This document shows positions 11,722 to 24,583 of a stretch of 64,000 nucleotides of DNA, piece by piece (position 1 is the stretch's first letter; each line of letters begins with the position of its first letter). A program made the translations under genes and the position numbers. The stretch spans positions 1,058,099 to 1,122,098 of the forward strand of contig MNCI01008852.1 of assembly GCA_015680685.1 (NCBI GenBank). Direction: 5' to 3'. The notes beneath the pieces were generated by a model. The model saw nothing but the letters and a program-made list of their open reading frames with translations. It was not told the origin of the DNA and did not search any database. Source of the DNA: Gnetum montanum. Taxonomy: Eukaryota > Streptophyta > Gnetopsida > Gnetales > Gnetaceae.

Positions 11722-13240
11722 TTTTCTTCCCAGGGATTCCAACTATTCATTTTTTTAAAGGTATTCAATTTTATTTTCATGAACACTTATTTTTGTAAAC
11801 ATTATAAATATATACACTTGGGCATTTAGCGTCATTTTGAGTCATTTAGTCTATCATTGGTTCCATATCTTCCCAAATTTTTTAATAAGCTTGTTCCTTC
11901 TTTTTTCACTCAAGGACAATTTTTCAATTAGTCACGAAGGTATGATGAATCATTGATTGGGGTTCAATGACAAAGTCACATCAATGCATCCCCATCAATG
12001 TGTACCTATTGATGTAACCCCGTCAACACATGGGAAGATGTGTTAATGCATATGTGTCAACGGAGTATCTATGTCTTCCTATATAAATGTGCACACATAT
12101 TGCAGTTATGGTATCATTAATTTAGTAGCATAGTGGAGCTCTCATAGTTTGCTCTTGTAATAATTAGAATATTTTCTAAGTGCCTATAGTAGGAGTTGAG
12201 AAGTGTATAGATCTTTAATTGAACACTGATGTACCTAGACACTTTAGTATGAATGACAATAAAGATGAACTTCTTGATAAACCTTACAACATTTAGAATT
12301 AACATAATGTTTACTTTAATGCACTTTATTGTTATGTAAGTTACATTAATGCACATTAATTAATTAGTTGCATATGAATAATTAATGCACATAAGTATGA
12401 CCATCTCGAGCATACATTAATGCTTGGTAATCCTAGTTGCATTTATACTTTGTAACCCAATAGCATCAACATGTGTTTAGGATGTGTATGGTAGATGGGA
12501 ATGGATGCTTATGTTAGTATTCGCTTAAGGCATTAAATAGTTACTAGATTGATTAGTAATTAATCACTTTATTTGCATGCTTAGGATAAATAGATAAGAA
12601 ATATAAAGGTTATACAAATCATGTGCCTCAGTTACACTTAACTGTACCATTTTACCTCCACAAGTGGAACTGAGAAGACAAAAATAATGTCCTTAAGTTC
12701 ACTACCTAGATCATGTGTACTTAGAGAGCTAAAGTCTATAGAATTTGACTAAATTACTTAGTAAATGCTAATGATTTGTATGGTTGGGTGTAGGGACTAC
12801 TCGCTGATCATCAATCTTAATGACATTTCTTATAATATTTTTCTACTCAATCATATTTAGACAAGCATTCTCTTGTATCTTTTACAAGTAGCATTAAAGT
12901 TTCTAGTAGTTTTTATGAAGCTTGGCAAACTTGAAGTGCTATCTAATTAGAATGCAGGCTTGTGTACTATTTATTAATTCTTTTGTGGGCTATTAGTCTA
13001 GGTGTACAAGAAGAATTAGAGATATATTTTATTTATCTTCATGTCTTATAATTATGGATTTTCATTTGGATTTTATTTTGAATAGAATAATATTGGTTAT
13101 TTGAGTGTCTATCATTTTTTGAAGTTGAATGATATTTTAGTCAAAATTGGGCTTTTAAGTAATTTTCTTACCATGACCATATCAGTATTTCACTTTGTTT
13201 TTATCTCTCATGCTTATGTTTCCTACTAAGTTATGGGGTG
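11722..13240. other. LTR-like non-coding region
   Basis: CATCAATGCATCCCC-type repeats at 11965-12060 are followed by a good TATA box at 12080. The rest is AT-rich without ORFs. It ends near 13235 in GGTGTTACA, which resembles the end of an LTR. It is plausibly the 3' LTR of the element carrying the 8888-11721 ORF, but I could not identify a matching 5' copy. Confidence 0.35.
12080..12090 (+). promoter_or_regulatory. TATA box in LTR-like region
   Basis: CTATATAAATG, about 20 bp after a C/T-rich stretch and preceded by the GTCAACACATG/GTGTCAACGG pair. The position and context fit an LTR U3/R junction. No downstream gene is evident. Confidence 0.4.
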
Positions 13241-16200
13241 TTACAACATAGACAAAAGAGATTTATGCTAATGGAGCATGGAAAGAAAATTTCTTAATGA
13301 TAACACATCATTAAAAAAATTGAAAAATCCATGACTTCATAGTAGAACAAAAGGATAAAGAGCATAACATGAATCTTAAAAATGAAAAATGTTATAAGAG
13401 GTCTAAATGGGAGCATAAACATAATATAAACATTATACATTAAGGTGAGAAATAAAGTAATAAACATTATACATCTAATATAAAACATCTAAGAAAGATT
13501 CATTATAAGATATGAATCATGCATGAGAATAAAAACCATAGTGAGTAATAGATATAGTGATAAGATCTGATCAAAATAAAATAAAATAAAATATAAGAAT
13601 CTATTAACATGAATAAATGCTATCAATAACTTAATCCAATGAAATGAATGTAAAAATAACAATTATAACATAACTACCAATCCTTATAAATATTAAGTTA
13701 TGATTATGCATCCTCTAACAACACATAACTCTAACATTTATCTAAACATTAAATGTCCATAATCTAAAATAGAATATATCCTATCACATATAAGAAGTCA
13801 TAATATCACACTACCAACTATAGAAAATAATAACATATAACATTTTATGAGTGATATAATAATCTAACTACTAGCAATAGAAATTAAATCTACTCTATCA
13901 TCATTGATCATGATATACTATCCAAGTGCATAGAGGTTCATAGCACATATGTTAAAAATAATTATAATAGTCATAAATAACAAGAAATTCTAAGATAAAG
14001 ATCAAATCTCATAAATCTAGAAAACATAAATCATAATCTAAATAAGAGATCTTCTATGAATGATCTCCACAAACTTTACCAACAACATCTAGACCTGAAC
14101 TAAGAGAATGAGTCAATATACAATTAAGTAAGATCCTTTATTATCTTTCATAATAGGACTAATAACAAGGACCATGAATCATGGGCATATGCAAGGCAAT
14201 ACTTTGATCTACAATCACAACTGTTAGCATGCAAATCGTACTTACTAGTAATTAGGCAAACATACATCTCATGTCAAAATCATAACATAAATATAAATAA
14301 TATCTCTTATCAACACTAAGCAACTAGGAAGACTAGCAAACATTACTCTTAGTGTAGAATGTATGATAAGTTGAATGTGTACTTAATTTGCATCTCAAAA
14401 TAGATAAACCAAAATCATGAAAATGTGACTTAATTATTAGTTTCACAATGGGAAACTCTAAACACTCTAAATATATCTAGTATTAGAGGTATCAAGCATC
14501 CATCTAACATTTTGAAAATAACTAGAAAATAGAAAATTCAAATATACATACTCTCTTATAGGACAGAGTCCATAGCAAAAGTTCTATTGATGCATCCCAA
14601 TGAGGTCAGTTAATAATAGTCCAAGATACCCATCACCAACTAGCCACTCAACTTGATGCTAGCTTCAAAAACAATTAGTAAGTAATTGCCAACACTAACA
14701 TAACATAAATAGTATTCAAAATAAAATAACATGCAACAAAGTAGAAACATAAATAGCCTAGTAATGGAAGAATCATATACATATAATCACTTTATTGAAA
14801 ATCATATCATGGGAAGTTGAACTTAACTCAGAGAATTAAAAAATGCATAAGAAGCTAAAATTGTTACTATAGTTGCTACAAAGTAGAATTCAAAATATCT
14901 TCAACATTATCAACCTTACCTTAATCCCATCATCATCCAAAAATACCTAGATTTTATCACCACCTTTGTTGTAACCTAAAACATCCATCACAATCTATCA
15001 TATAAGTAATAGATAATGTTACAACATGAGCTTCAGCTTGCAAAAAATGTCATGACTTGTACAAGAAAGTCATGAAATATACTAGGGATTGCATAAAAAG
15101 TTAGTATGTCCTAAAATTCTAGAGAAAGGTTGTGGAATGTCACATACTTACCACAGATCACTGTCAATAGGAGACATCAGCCACTAGGTTCATCAAACAC
15201 TCATTAATCAACTTGACATAGACATGATACAAAATTATGGTGTATCCAAATTAATGGTAGTCATTTAGAAACTCTAAGAATGAGAAAAGATAATGAAATA
15301 CTAAAATTAAGTGCTAGATCTATAGCTAAACATGAACATAATATCCTCTACTATCATTATACTAGAGGAACACAATTAATAATACATTAAATAACATATC
15401 TAAATATGAAAATTAAAAATTCTCTTTGAGGAAATAAATACTAAGATTTCTAAAAAATAAAAAAAATATTGATAACCATAAACCTAAAATTGACAAAAAA
15501 AACCTAATGATATGCTTGAAATGTAGAAATTAAATGTGTAGTAATCTATCTCAAATTTATTACAAGAAGAAGAGATCTTATGTTACCATATAAATGTTAC
15601 TAAGCTATGAGAATAGAAATCTAAATCTAAAAAATTACAACTATGAAAATCCAAATCTAGAACAAAGAGAAACTTGATCATAATCACATCAAAGAAAAAC
15701 CCTATGAAGCCTCTTAATTAAACCAAAATAATAAGATCTAGACATTATAACCTAAGAGAACTGGTATGAAAGCAAGAAAGAGATCAAAATAACTCACCTT
15801 GTAATCACTACAATGCACTCAATAAATATGAATATTGCATGTATGCTACTATGCACATGAACCAAAACCAATGCATGCACTACTGTCACAACCACTACCC
15901 TTACAACCTCACTAACAATTTACCAAAATTTCTACTTTCTTTTCAAGGATATTTAGTGAACACAAAACCAAACTCTATACTAGAATCTAATAGCTAAATC
16001 TTTCTACCTCTAGATATGGATTTTTCTAAAACCATGACAAGTCAATAAGTGAAGCTAGTAGGATAGGAAGCATGATTCTAGATTTACTTCAACTAGTCTA
16101 GAAAATCCTAACTCACTAATCAAAACAAAAGCATAGAAAGAAGCTAACAAAAATAAATCTAAATAAATACTAATCACTAACATAAATTAAACATACTATA

Positions 16201-16707
16201 ATAAACTAATCACATAACATAAATACTAAAATAAAAATGCTAAGATAACAAATACTAAACAAGCTAAATGAATAAAGTTAACTACTAAAATAAAATAAAA
16301 CATTTAAAGCTATATACTAAGCCACATGTTAAAAAATGCATGAACATATTCACTAACTATGCTAACCTATAGGATACTAATAAATAAATTCCATAGTCAA
16401 TTGTATCATTAATAATAAAAACTATATAAATAACACTAAATACTATTACTAATTACCATAAACATAGTACACATGCATACATAACATAATCATAATACAC
16501 ATCACATGTACTTATCAAAGTAACATCACAAATTTCATAGAATTATCCATGATACTCATTGTTGCACCTATCTTTTTAGTGCTTTAACAACCCAAACAAG
16601 TGTGGGTTTAACATTATCAAATCTTCATAGCCTACACAAACACTAATAAAATCATCATTTTCAAGAACAGTTCATGGTCCTACATGCTTTTGATAATTCC
16701 TTTTAAT
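13241..16707. other. AT-rich stretch without recognisable genes
   Basis: Very AT-rich, with abundant ATAA/TAAA runs and no frame showing family motifs. Splice-donor-like CACCT and CTTACC strings and a minus-strand leader-like segment near 15770-15830 hint at old LTR material, but nothing is firm enough to name. Confidence 0.4.
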
Positions 16708-16815
16708 CATCCCCAATATTATAAGCATTAATCTTGGCACTTTTAGTAGCTTTAGAATGCTTAATTTAGGCCATTTTGCTAGGGTGATTCCCAAGTGACA
16801 CTAGTGTCAACATCA
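16708..16815 (+). repeat. Direct repeat F, left copy
   Basis: About 105 bp that match 20731-20830 (shared blocks CATTA.T.TTGG, TAGC..TA.AA..CTTAA and CCCAAGTGACA). The two copies lie just outside the left and right LTRs of the element between them. Either the element inserted into a tandem repeat or the flanks were duplicated. Confidence 0.55.
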
Positions 16816-16826
16816 CCTAGTATCAA

Positions 16827-17322
16827 TGTGCTATCCTCTTTCCAAATGTCATGGAAAATGTTAAATATATACATAACGTTTAAAATTATGCATAAAGAAA
16901 ATAGCAAGAAAAATGTATAATAAAAATGAAAAGAATTCTTTATTAATATGGAAATAATGTATCTAGGTCATGCTTTAAGGGTTCCTTAGGATTATCTTTC
17001 ATTGGCGGCTATCCCTTAGAGGCAATTTAGCACTACTACCATGGTTAGGCCTATAATGGACCAAAAGGAATAGCCATTCACCTTCTTATCCTACTTTAGT
17101 TTACACCTATTACTCATCATGGTTGACTTTACAACTATATGCTACTATGACCTCTAATTCCTAGGTATAAATAAATTTGGTCAAACCCCTAGAGATCAAC
17201 TTAAGAGACATTCTTGTTATTACAACACATCCTTTCAAGTATTATTATAATAATTAGAACTTTTGTAATGAAGAGGTGCTATATTTGTTATCAAATGACT
17301 CCATTTTTGAATGGGAACATAA
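16827..17322 (-). repeat. LTR, left copy (3' LTR of a minus-strand element)
   Basis: About 496 bp, aligned along its length with 20182-20703 (shared blocks: TATCTAGGTCA, CCATGGTTAG.C, TTAGGTATAAATA, GAATGGG.ACAT). On the minus strand it starts as a TGTTCCCATTC-type LTR. Directly inside it, 17323-17350 is purine-rich when read on the minus strand (GGGTGGGGGTGTGGGGTGGG), a polypurine tract next to the 3' LTR. Confidence 0.75.
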
Positions 17323-17777
17323 AAAACTACCCACCCCACACCCCCACCCTAGCTTGCATTTATCCTTAAAGCAGTCCATGCTAATGATTTTTTCTCTAGC
17401 TCCAATGCTTCCTCCATGCTCCTATGCTCGAATGATTTGATTTTTCTTTTAAATTATGGTTAAGTATTTTAATGTTTTCTTACTTATTTTTGAAATGAAA
17501 TATAAGTAAGAAAAATATTTTATTAATACTTACCTCCTTTATAGTTAACAACAAGAGGTGAATTAAGGATCCATGAACCACCGATCAATACTCCTAACTA
17601 GGATCACATAAAATACAACTTATATCTCGTTATTCAAATGAAGGCAGGGAAAATTATTTTTCACTTATATTAGCATAAAATATTTTAATTACCTAATTTG
17701 AAAATATAAATTAAACAATGAAGGAAAATATGAAGGCCATACATAAAATTAAGGTCAAGAAAGTTCTTAATCTTCAT

Positions 17778-18550
17778 CAACCTTAGGGATCAAGGGATGT
17801 AGTTGTAGTTTTTCCATAAGGGATATATAATTAGCTATCCTTTCTTCTAATGGTAGGACTTAATATTTTTCTTTAGCTTCCTTTTTAGGAATTAACTCTA
17901 GTAGTTTGGTTACTTAGAAGAATCAATTATCATACCAAATATAATATAGAGTCTTGATAAAGAAGGATATTGATCTATCTTCAATAGCCATGACATTGTA
18001 GTTGGTGAATTATGGTTTCTAATGAATAGTATCCATCAGTGTCATCTATTCTAAAGTTTTGGGATTTGACATAGAACATCAACATTTAAATCTTGTAATT
18101 CTACCAAGTTTCATGGGTATTAGTACAAGTGCTAGTTTAAGATCCAAGGTAGACATAGTGGATGTTATCTTTCACAAGCTAGGGACCTTTTGAGAATAAT
18201 GTATGTTGCAAATTTTACTCTTATTCCTAGATTTTATCTTGGCTCATATCTTCTCACAAGTATCATATACCTTTTTAGAACAATATTATGATTCTTCATG
18301 ATGGTTGATGTCTGTGTTTGCTCCAAAGGTCTAGATGCTTGTTGAATTAGTATACATCTTTTTTACCATTATAGTTCATCAACTAATTTTCTCACCTTCT
18401 CAATTCATTGGGTTGATACTAACTTGGCTATGCTTTTTAAACTTCTAATGACCTTTCTACCTTCTTTAGAATACTAACTACAATAGTTTAACTAATGACT
18501 TGTTAGGGATTAGTGACTTAGGTCTATCTATCTACAAGGAATCAAGGCCA
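17778..18550 (-). pseudogene. Decayed unknown ORF inside the pol-less LTR element
   Basis: The minus-strand frame from about 18550 shows a long coding-like path broken only at codons one transition away from CAG, CAA, TGG or CGA. It includes FTNYNVMAIEDRSISFFIKT followed by LYYIWYDN, then VTKLLELIPKKEAKEKY, and ends at LHPLIPKVDED with a stop at about 17778. It points the same way as the element (PBS to PPT), so it is the likely gag-like product. I do not recognise the family and see no zinc knuckle. Confidence 0.45.
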
Positions 18551-18842
18551 TGTAGTTTGTAAATTATAAAATCAATCATCACACATATCCACACATCAAG
18601 AGATGATCAGGGTTATTCATTTATAATTGATTATTCCTAACAATCTTCATTTCATATGATAAAAGGCGATTAAAAGAGAGTTTTATTCTTTTATCACTCA
18701 AGAACTATATGTTTAAAAGTCACACCTAAATGAACCTTCTATGTCTATCAATTCAACAATGAACAAAGTAGTAGTATCTTCATAAATACAAGTAAAACAA
18801 TCTCAATTTATGAATAAACATGTATACATACATATCCATGAA

Positions 18843-18845
<3 letters not shown>

Positions 18846-18882
<37 letters not shown>

Positions 18883-18890
18883 ACATACAC
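18846..18890 (+). repeat. (AC)n microsatellite
   Basis: About 16 uninterrupted AC units from 18846, then ATAC-interrupted units to 18890. Confidence 0.95.
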
Positions 18891-19070
18891 ATACAAATAA
18901 GAGATTAGTTCTATTATATTACAGTAGGAGATAGACTTACCTAAACCTTAGGAATCATCTTGAAGGACTTCTTATTTTCTTTCCTTGCACTTCTACTTCT
19001 TGTGTCCTTTTCCTCTTTCTAGTGGCTTTATCTCCTCTATTTCGATATGTTCTAATGGCTAGGGGTAGGG

Positions 19071-19082
19071 GGTATTTATAAA
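19071..19082 (-). promoter_or_regulatory. TATA-like box, minus strand
   Basis: TTTATAAATACC on the minus strand, followed by a C-rich start-like segment. About 140 bp further on comes a splice-donor-like TTTAGGTAAGTC (minus strand, about 18940), which would fit a leader exon of an LTR transcript reading left. Confidence 0.35.
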
Positions 19083-19261
19083 TCTAAGACAAAAAATATC
19101 TCTTGAGTTCTAAAGAGTTTTTTATTTAGTGAGGGTAGTTGGCTATTCAAATATGTTACCTGCATTGGACGTTTCTAGGAGAATCTTCTTTCTCTAGTAT
19201 CTTGTTCACCCTAACTGCCACTTATTTTATCTTTTACATTCACTTTATCCTAATTATTATT

Positions 19262-19390
19262 TACTTTACTAAAGTTACTATTTATTTATAATATTTTACA
19301 AAGATTACGATTCATTTATTATATTTTACCAAGGTTACTATTCATTTATCATCTTTTACCAAAGTTATTATTTATTTACCATATTTTATC
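19262..19390 (+). repeat. 30-bp minisatellite, about four units
   Basis: Four tandem units of 30 bp, each containing TTTTACCAAGGTTACTATTC or a close variant and then ATTTAT.AT. The neighbouring units at 19310-19370 differ at only a few positions. Confidence 0.8.
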
Positions 19391-20167
19391 ATGATATGTG
19401 TACTTCTTCCTAAGTTCATATTAGCTTAGCTCTTAGGGTCATGTATTGTCATAAAAATGAAATAACTACTTTTACTACATAAAAAATTTAAAATGACTTA
19501 TTTATTAAGTACTCTAAGTACATTTAAGACACATTACATATTTAAATTACTACTTGTCTAAGATACATACTATTATATTTATATTATATATTGATGTAAA
19601 AGTAGGGTATTACAAAATATTAGTAGGGTTGAATATCATACATTGGTTGCTAGATTTTAGATTTCAATATAAACCTCTTGGTAATAATCATATTAAGTAG
19701 GGATAAAAGAATCTTATGACTAGGTTAAATTCCTTAAACTCATTAGTCTTAGGTAAGGATAAGGAATTCCAAGTTAAGAGGTTAGGTATTTAGGAAAAAT
19801 ATTTCTAAGGAAGACAAGGTTAACTTAGGCTATGATTACTAGCCTAATTGAAGAGATTTAAAATGATCTTAATTAATTAAAGTTTCATTAATACTATAAA
19901 ATGAGTAAAAGTTAGATCAATGTACCCTTGTGTTATCAAAGTTCCTTATAGTTGATATACCTTGTTGATGTATGATTCAGACCCATGAAACTCTTGTAAT
20001 CCATATCCATAAAAACTCTTGGAAAAGAATCTTGTTAGTGGCATGATCCATCTTGAACATAAGGCACATTTGGTGATGGTCCATGGTTCTCATTAGGTTA
20101 TCGCTTCATGGTTCATCGTCAGTTTATAGTCAACCCTTGATTCTAATTGGTTCTTGGCTCATGGTTT

Positions 20168-20180
20168 ACTCTAATACCAA
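20168..20180 (-). other. Primer-binding-site-like sequence (tRNA-iMet type)
   Basis: The plus strand reads ACTCTAATACCAA, directly left of the right LTR. On the minus strand this is TTGGTATTAGAGT, close to the plant TGGTATCAGAGC site complementary to initiator tRNA-Met, with one C-to-T change. It fixes the element's orientation as minus. Confidence 0.65.
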
Positions 20181-20181
20181 A

Positions 20182-20703
20182 TGTAACATCTTGTTCCTAG
20201 ATGTCATAGCAAGCATCAAATATACATAACATTCAATATTATGTGTAAATAAAATAATAGGAAAAATGCAGAAAAAAAATGAAAAGAATGCTTTATTAAT
20301 GTGAAAATAATATATCTAGGTCAAGATTTGAGGATTCCTTAGGGTTATTTTTCTTTGACATCTATTCACTAGAGGCAATTCAACACTACCACCATGGTTA
20401 GACATGTAACTAGCTATAATTGATGACTAGTCACATTCTTTCCCTACTTCACCTAGTATCCATTACTTATCATTGTTCGCTCTACAACTCCATGTTGATA
20501 CAACCTCTAATAATTAGGTATAAATACCTTAAGTCAAACTTCCAAAGTTTATCTTGAGAGACATGCCTATTATTACAATGCACTCTCTTAGTTCCTAATT
20601 GCAACTTTACCTTTTGGGTATTATCATGATAATTACAACATTTGTTATGTATAGATACCATCTTTGTTATGGAATAACTCCATTTTGGAATGGGGACATG
20701 ACA
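20182..20703 (-). repeat. LTR, right copy (5' LTR of the minus-strand element)
   Basis: About 522 bp. On the minus strand it begins TGTCATGTCCCC and ends just before the primer site as ...TGTTACA, giving TG...CA ends. It is homologous to 16827-17322. The 5-bp flanks of the whole element (ATCAA left, ATTAG right) do not match well, so the target duplication has decayed or the left end is off by a few bases. Confidence 0.75.
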
Positions 20704-20730
20704 ATTAGCATCACCATAATGAGTCCACAT

Positions 20731-20830
20731 CATCCTTAACTTAATGAACATTAGTTTTGGTAATTTCATATGCCTCAAAAGACTTAAACCTGTATGTTTT
20801 CCCTAAGTGACATTGACATTAGCATTATTA
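20731..20830 (+). repeat. Direct repeat F, right copy
   Basis: Homologous to 16708-16815 in the same orientation, but on the opposite side of the LTR element. Confidence 0.55.
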
Positions 20831-22399
20831 TTTTCTACAAGTCTTGTTAGAGTATAATCCTAAGTTAAGATATCATTATTAGTTTCTTAACTTACTCTGT
20901 CAATAGTTATAGATGACCATGATGGTTCAGTGTAGAGTTGTAACTTCTTACATAGGATAAAAGACTGTAAGTATCCTTTTTATAATGTGTGATGTGGAAA
21001 CTTTTGAAATAATAAGGAATAATAGTGAAATAATAATGAAACAAAAATAAATAATATATCAATATGAAGAATGATGAAAAAATATATTATTCTAAAGGAG
21101 TGAGTAAGAGTATGCAACAATGTTAATAGAAGTATAACAATGTAATTATTATTATCATCAATAGAATTTATAATGAAAATGTAAGAACAAAATGGTTAAC
21201 AAGTAATTTGTAAATGGAAGAAGTCAAGAAAGATCAAGTTTTCTAAATAGGAAGAGAAGATCCAAGGTGAGCCATTCATAATCTAGCCTAATTTCTTAAA
21301 GGGGAAGAGAAGACCATCCAAAAGGTTATGATGGAGTAAAGAAAATAACAATGAAGAGTAACATGCTATGATTGAGGTAGTAGTCTAAATTGGGCCAAGC
21401 TATGAATTGCTAAAGGAGTTCAAGAGGGCCAACCTACATAAGACTAATCAACCAGAAAAATTCCTAGAAGACCCATCATGAGCAATAGACAAAGGTAGGC
21501 ATCATAAGATGTAGAAAAATAAAGAAAGAATAAGAGAAAAATATGTTACAAAAAAGAGAATCATAATGAGTTAGCCAAGTATAAGAAGCAAGGATAATGA
21601 ATTAAGTTCAAGTACATGAGTTCGTAATATAGATTAAGTTACAAAATACAATCATAAGTATATTATATCTTTTTTATTACAACAATTGTCATTACCATGA
21701 TACAACAAGAATCATAAATGTTAAGCATATTCTGGAAACCCTTAAAATGAAAATTTGATTGATTGATATAGTATGCTTAAGATGAAATAATCATGTTGTT
21801 CGAATAAGAAGTATTCTTAACAAGCTCAAAAGGAAATATTATGAACATACATTGAATTTTGGCTCATAATTTATACTTCCTTAAACATGCATGCACAATA
21901 GAAAAAGCCATATATGAAGAATGAAGCTTTCAAAGGTAAATTGTTTATAGAGATGCCTAGAAAGAATTATCTTATTTTAGCTAGTATTCTAAAAATGATA
22001 TCTAATAATGGAAATTTTAGGTATCTCAATAGTTTAGAAATTTTTTAAATATAAAACATATGAGCTTGTTAATTAACTTTTACAAAATCAATATGAAGAG
22101 TTAACTTTTGAGGCAAATCCATTTTATAAGATATCTTAGTGTACCAGTGAATGATTAAGTTCTAAGAAAAGAGTTTTTGAAGAGATAATGTTATTTGAAA
22201 GATCATTACCTCTTATTAAAGCTTATTAACTAAAATTTGGATGGACGTTGATTGATTCATGGATATGAAAGAATTGCTTTTAGCTTGTAACAAGATAAAC
22301 ATTAGTGTAAATAATTTATTGTAGATTACTGAGTTAAAAATTTATTAGTAAAAGATCATAGAATTAAGGACCTACATAAGTAAGCTACTATTATTAAGC
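20831..22399. other. AT-rich stretch without recognisable genes
   Basis: No family motifs appear in any frame. There are many short A-rich runs, and nothing I can name. Confidence 0.4.
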
Positions 22400-23890
22400 T
22401 ATGTTAGTTCATGAAGTTGGAATGGTTCATAGAACTAAAAATTGATTTTATTAGAAGCTTTCAAATTGGTTCTATGAACCATGTCATCTTTATAGGATTT
22501 ATAACATATAAGAAGAATCTACAACCGAAGGCTTAATTAGCTCTATATGCCAAGTCAGGATGTGGAATTAGAATAGCTTTGTAGAATCAAAGAGTAATTA
22601 GAATAGCTTTGTAGAACCAAAGAGTGGTTCTATGGGTTGGATCTATAAGTGAGCCATGAGAAAGTTTCGTAATTCACATCAACTTTAGAAAAAAGAAGCA
22701 TGGTTTGTAGAACCAAAATCAAGCTCCTTTCTAATTGTACCACATTAGCATTTGAAGAAGGATCATATTCTATTAAGAAAATAGAAGAGTAAAAGGTAGT
22801 ATGATTCATAGAACCAGAACTCAATTCAACAAGAAATCTTTAAAATGATTCTACAAGTTGCATTGGCTCTTATATAGTGCAATTTCATAGAATCAAAAAG
22901 TGGTTTTATGAATTGGTTTTACAAGAAGCCCAAAAATTTATTTCTGACATGTCATAACTTTGGATAGAGTATGAATAAAAATGTAGCTCGTAAAACCAAA
23001 AATTTGGTTCTACAAGTGAGCACATTTTTCATTTTATCATGTTATCCTTAAATAAATCAAAAAGCTCATAGAACCAAAAATCAGTTCTGTAAGGGAGCTC
23101 AAAAGTGATTATACCACATCAGCACCAACCAAAAACAAGTTCATAGGACCAAAATTTTGTTCTATGAACAAGAGCTTTATATTGAGTCCAATAGAAGTTA
23201 CAGATTCAATTTGTGAACGTTCTTAGTATACTTTTTTATCTAGCTCATCATATTTAAAATTAGAAAAGTGAAGATTAAAAAGCTAAGGAATATAATATAA
23301 CTTGTAGAACTAAAAATTAGCTCCATAACAGAGCTCAAAAATGGTTCTTCCACATTAGGTAATGAATGAGTAAACTTATAGAGCCAAATTTTGGTTCTAT
23401 GAGTAAGCCTCAAAATAGTTCTATAATCCACATCAGCTTTTGTATGGTGTGGATTTGTAGAACCAAAATTTAATCCTATGGATGAGCTCCAAAATGATTC
23501 TACAAGTCAAGTTAGTGCCAAAAGTATAAAGCTTAAATATGAATCCTACTAAAGATTATTCTACATATGAATAAAAACATTTTTAATCTAGCTTAGCTAA
23601 ATTCAATGTAAGAAAATTCTTCAAGGATTTGAAGAGAATCCAAAAGCCACTTAAGCTTAGAACATAAAAGGAAGAGTTCATAGAACCAAAATGTGGTTCT
23701 ATGAATTGATTTTATGAACCTAAAATCATTCTTCCACATTAGCCCAATTAAAAGAAAGAAATTCATGGAACCAAAAAGTGGTTCTACAAGCTAGCTACAG
23801 AATGCCTCTACTATGTGAGATTGAGATAAAGAGAAGGAGCACATAGAATCAAAAAATAATTCTATGAGCTAGTTCTACAAGCTATAATTA
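22400..23890. repeat. Array of hairpin-forming TAGAACCA...TGGTTCTA repeats
   Basis: At least 15 irregular units spaced roughly 50-130 bp. Each contains TAGAACCA and, a few bases later, its complement TGGTTCTA. The cleanest palindrome is 23677-23705: 12-bp perfect arms (TTCATAGAACCA / TGGTTCTATGAA) around a 5-base loop. Others lie near 22430, 22600, 22700, 22800, 22890, 22990, 23060, 23140, 23380, 23460 and 23770. Between the palindromes the units share GAGCTC(A)AAAATGGTTCTAC and CCACATCAGC. No ORF runs through. It may be a decayed satellite or the internal repeat of an unknown element. Confidence 0.8.
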
Positions 23891-24583
23891 AAATACGAAA
23901 GAGCTATAATTTAAAATTTTAGGTGTGAGACCTATTATAGAGTAATGAACAAGATTCATGCTTATGCTTGATTATAATTTAGCTGAACAAGTCATAAATC
24001 AAGAAGGAGAAATTGTTTAAGCTTAATCAAGAGCCATGTAAGTGGAATTCTTGGAGAATTGAATATTAATTATACAAAGCATCAATTGATTCTACATGTA
24101 TAAACATTGAGAAAGCCTATTCTATTGAAGTAGGACTAAAAATAATTCTACAAAGTAGTTCTACTTATATGTCATGTCAGATTAATCACTCTTAATCATT
24201 TCAAGGTAAGATTAAGAGTTAGATCAATAAAAGGTGAGTTTAATATTAAAACCAAACTATTCGTACTTAGCCTATGGTTATCTAATAGGAATGATAAAGT
24301 AGATTAAAAATGAAGTTTCGGCTATTAATTTAGTAAGCTATGGCAGATTTTCAATCATAGAGATAGTATCTAGTAAAGCTAAACATCAAAGTGGAGTAGG
24401 AGCCACACTTCAAGTATAAAGAAAATCTTTCTCAAAGTTCTCTGGATTCCATCTCAATATGTTTCATAAGGAAAAGGAAGAAGTACTGTAGAAGTATTAG
24501 AACATTGATACCTTTAGCTTTTCCAATTATCTTCAACATTTCAAGATCAACATATATCAGCCAAAGTAATCAATTGATGTTGG
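23891..24583. other. No recognisable feature
   Basis: AT-rich DNA with two weak outliers of the hairpin repeat near 24140-24165. Nothing else is supported. Confidence 0.4.

Larger units (their letters stand above)
17323..20181 (-). mobile_element. Internal region of a pol-less LTR element
   Basis: The region runs from the primer-site-like sequence (20168-20180, next to the right LTR) to the polypurine tract (about 17324-17350). Apart from one decayed ORF (17778-18550) it contains no RT, RNase H or integrase motifs. It also holds an AC microsatellite, a 30-bp minisatellite and a minus-strand TATA-like box (19071-19082). The string GGGTATTACA at 19605-19614 looks like the end of another LTR, so a second element may be nested here. 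At about 2.86 kb without pol, it would need trans-supplied enzymes. Confidence 0.6.

Noticed and set aside
13241-16707. Possible additional LTR pair (GGTGTTACA near 13235 and similar ends)
   Set aside because: No second copy could be aligned, so no element is called.
20482-20778. 98-codon minus-strand open frame as a gene
   Set aside because: It lies across the right LTR and repeat F, and the homologous left LTR does not keep the frame.
22400-23890. Could the hairpin repeats be a CRISPR array?
   Set aside because: Units are irregular in length and spacing, linkers are themselves similar to each other, there are no cas genes, and all context is plant nuclear.
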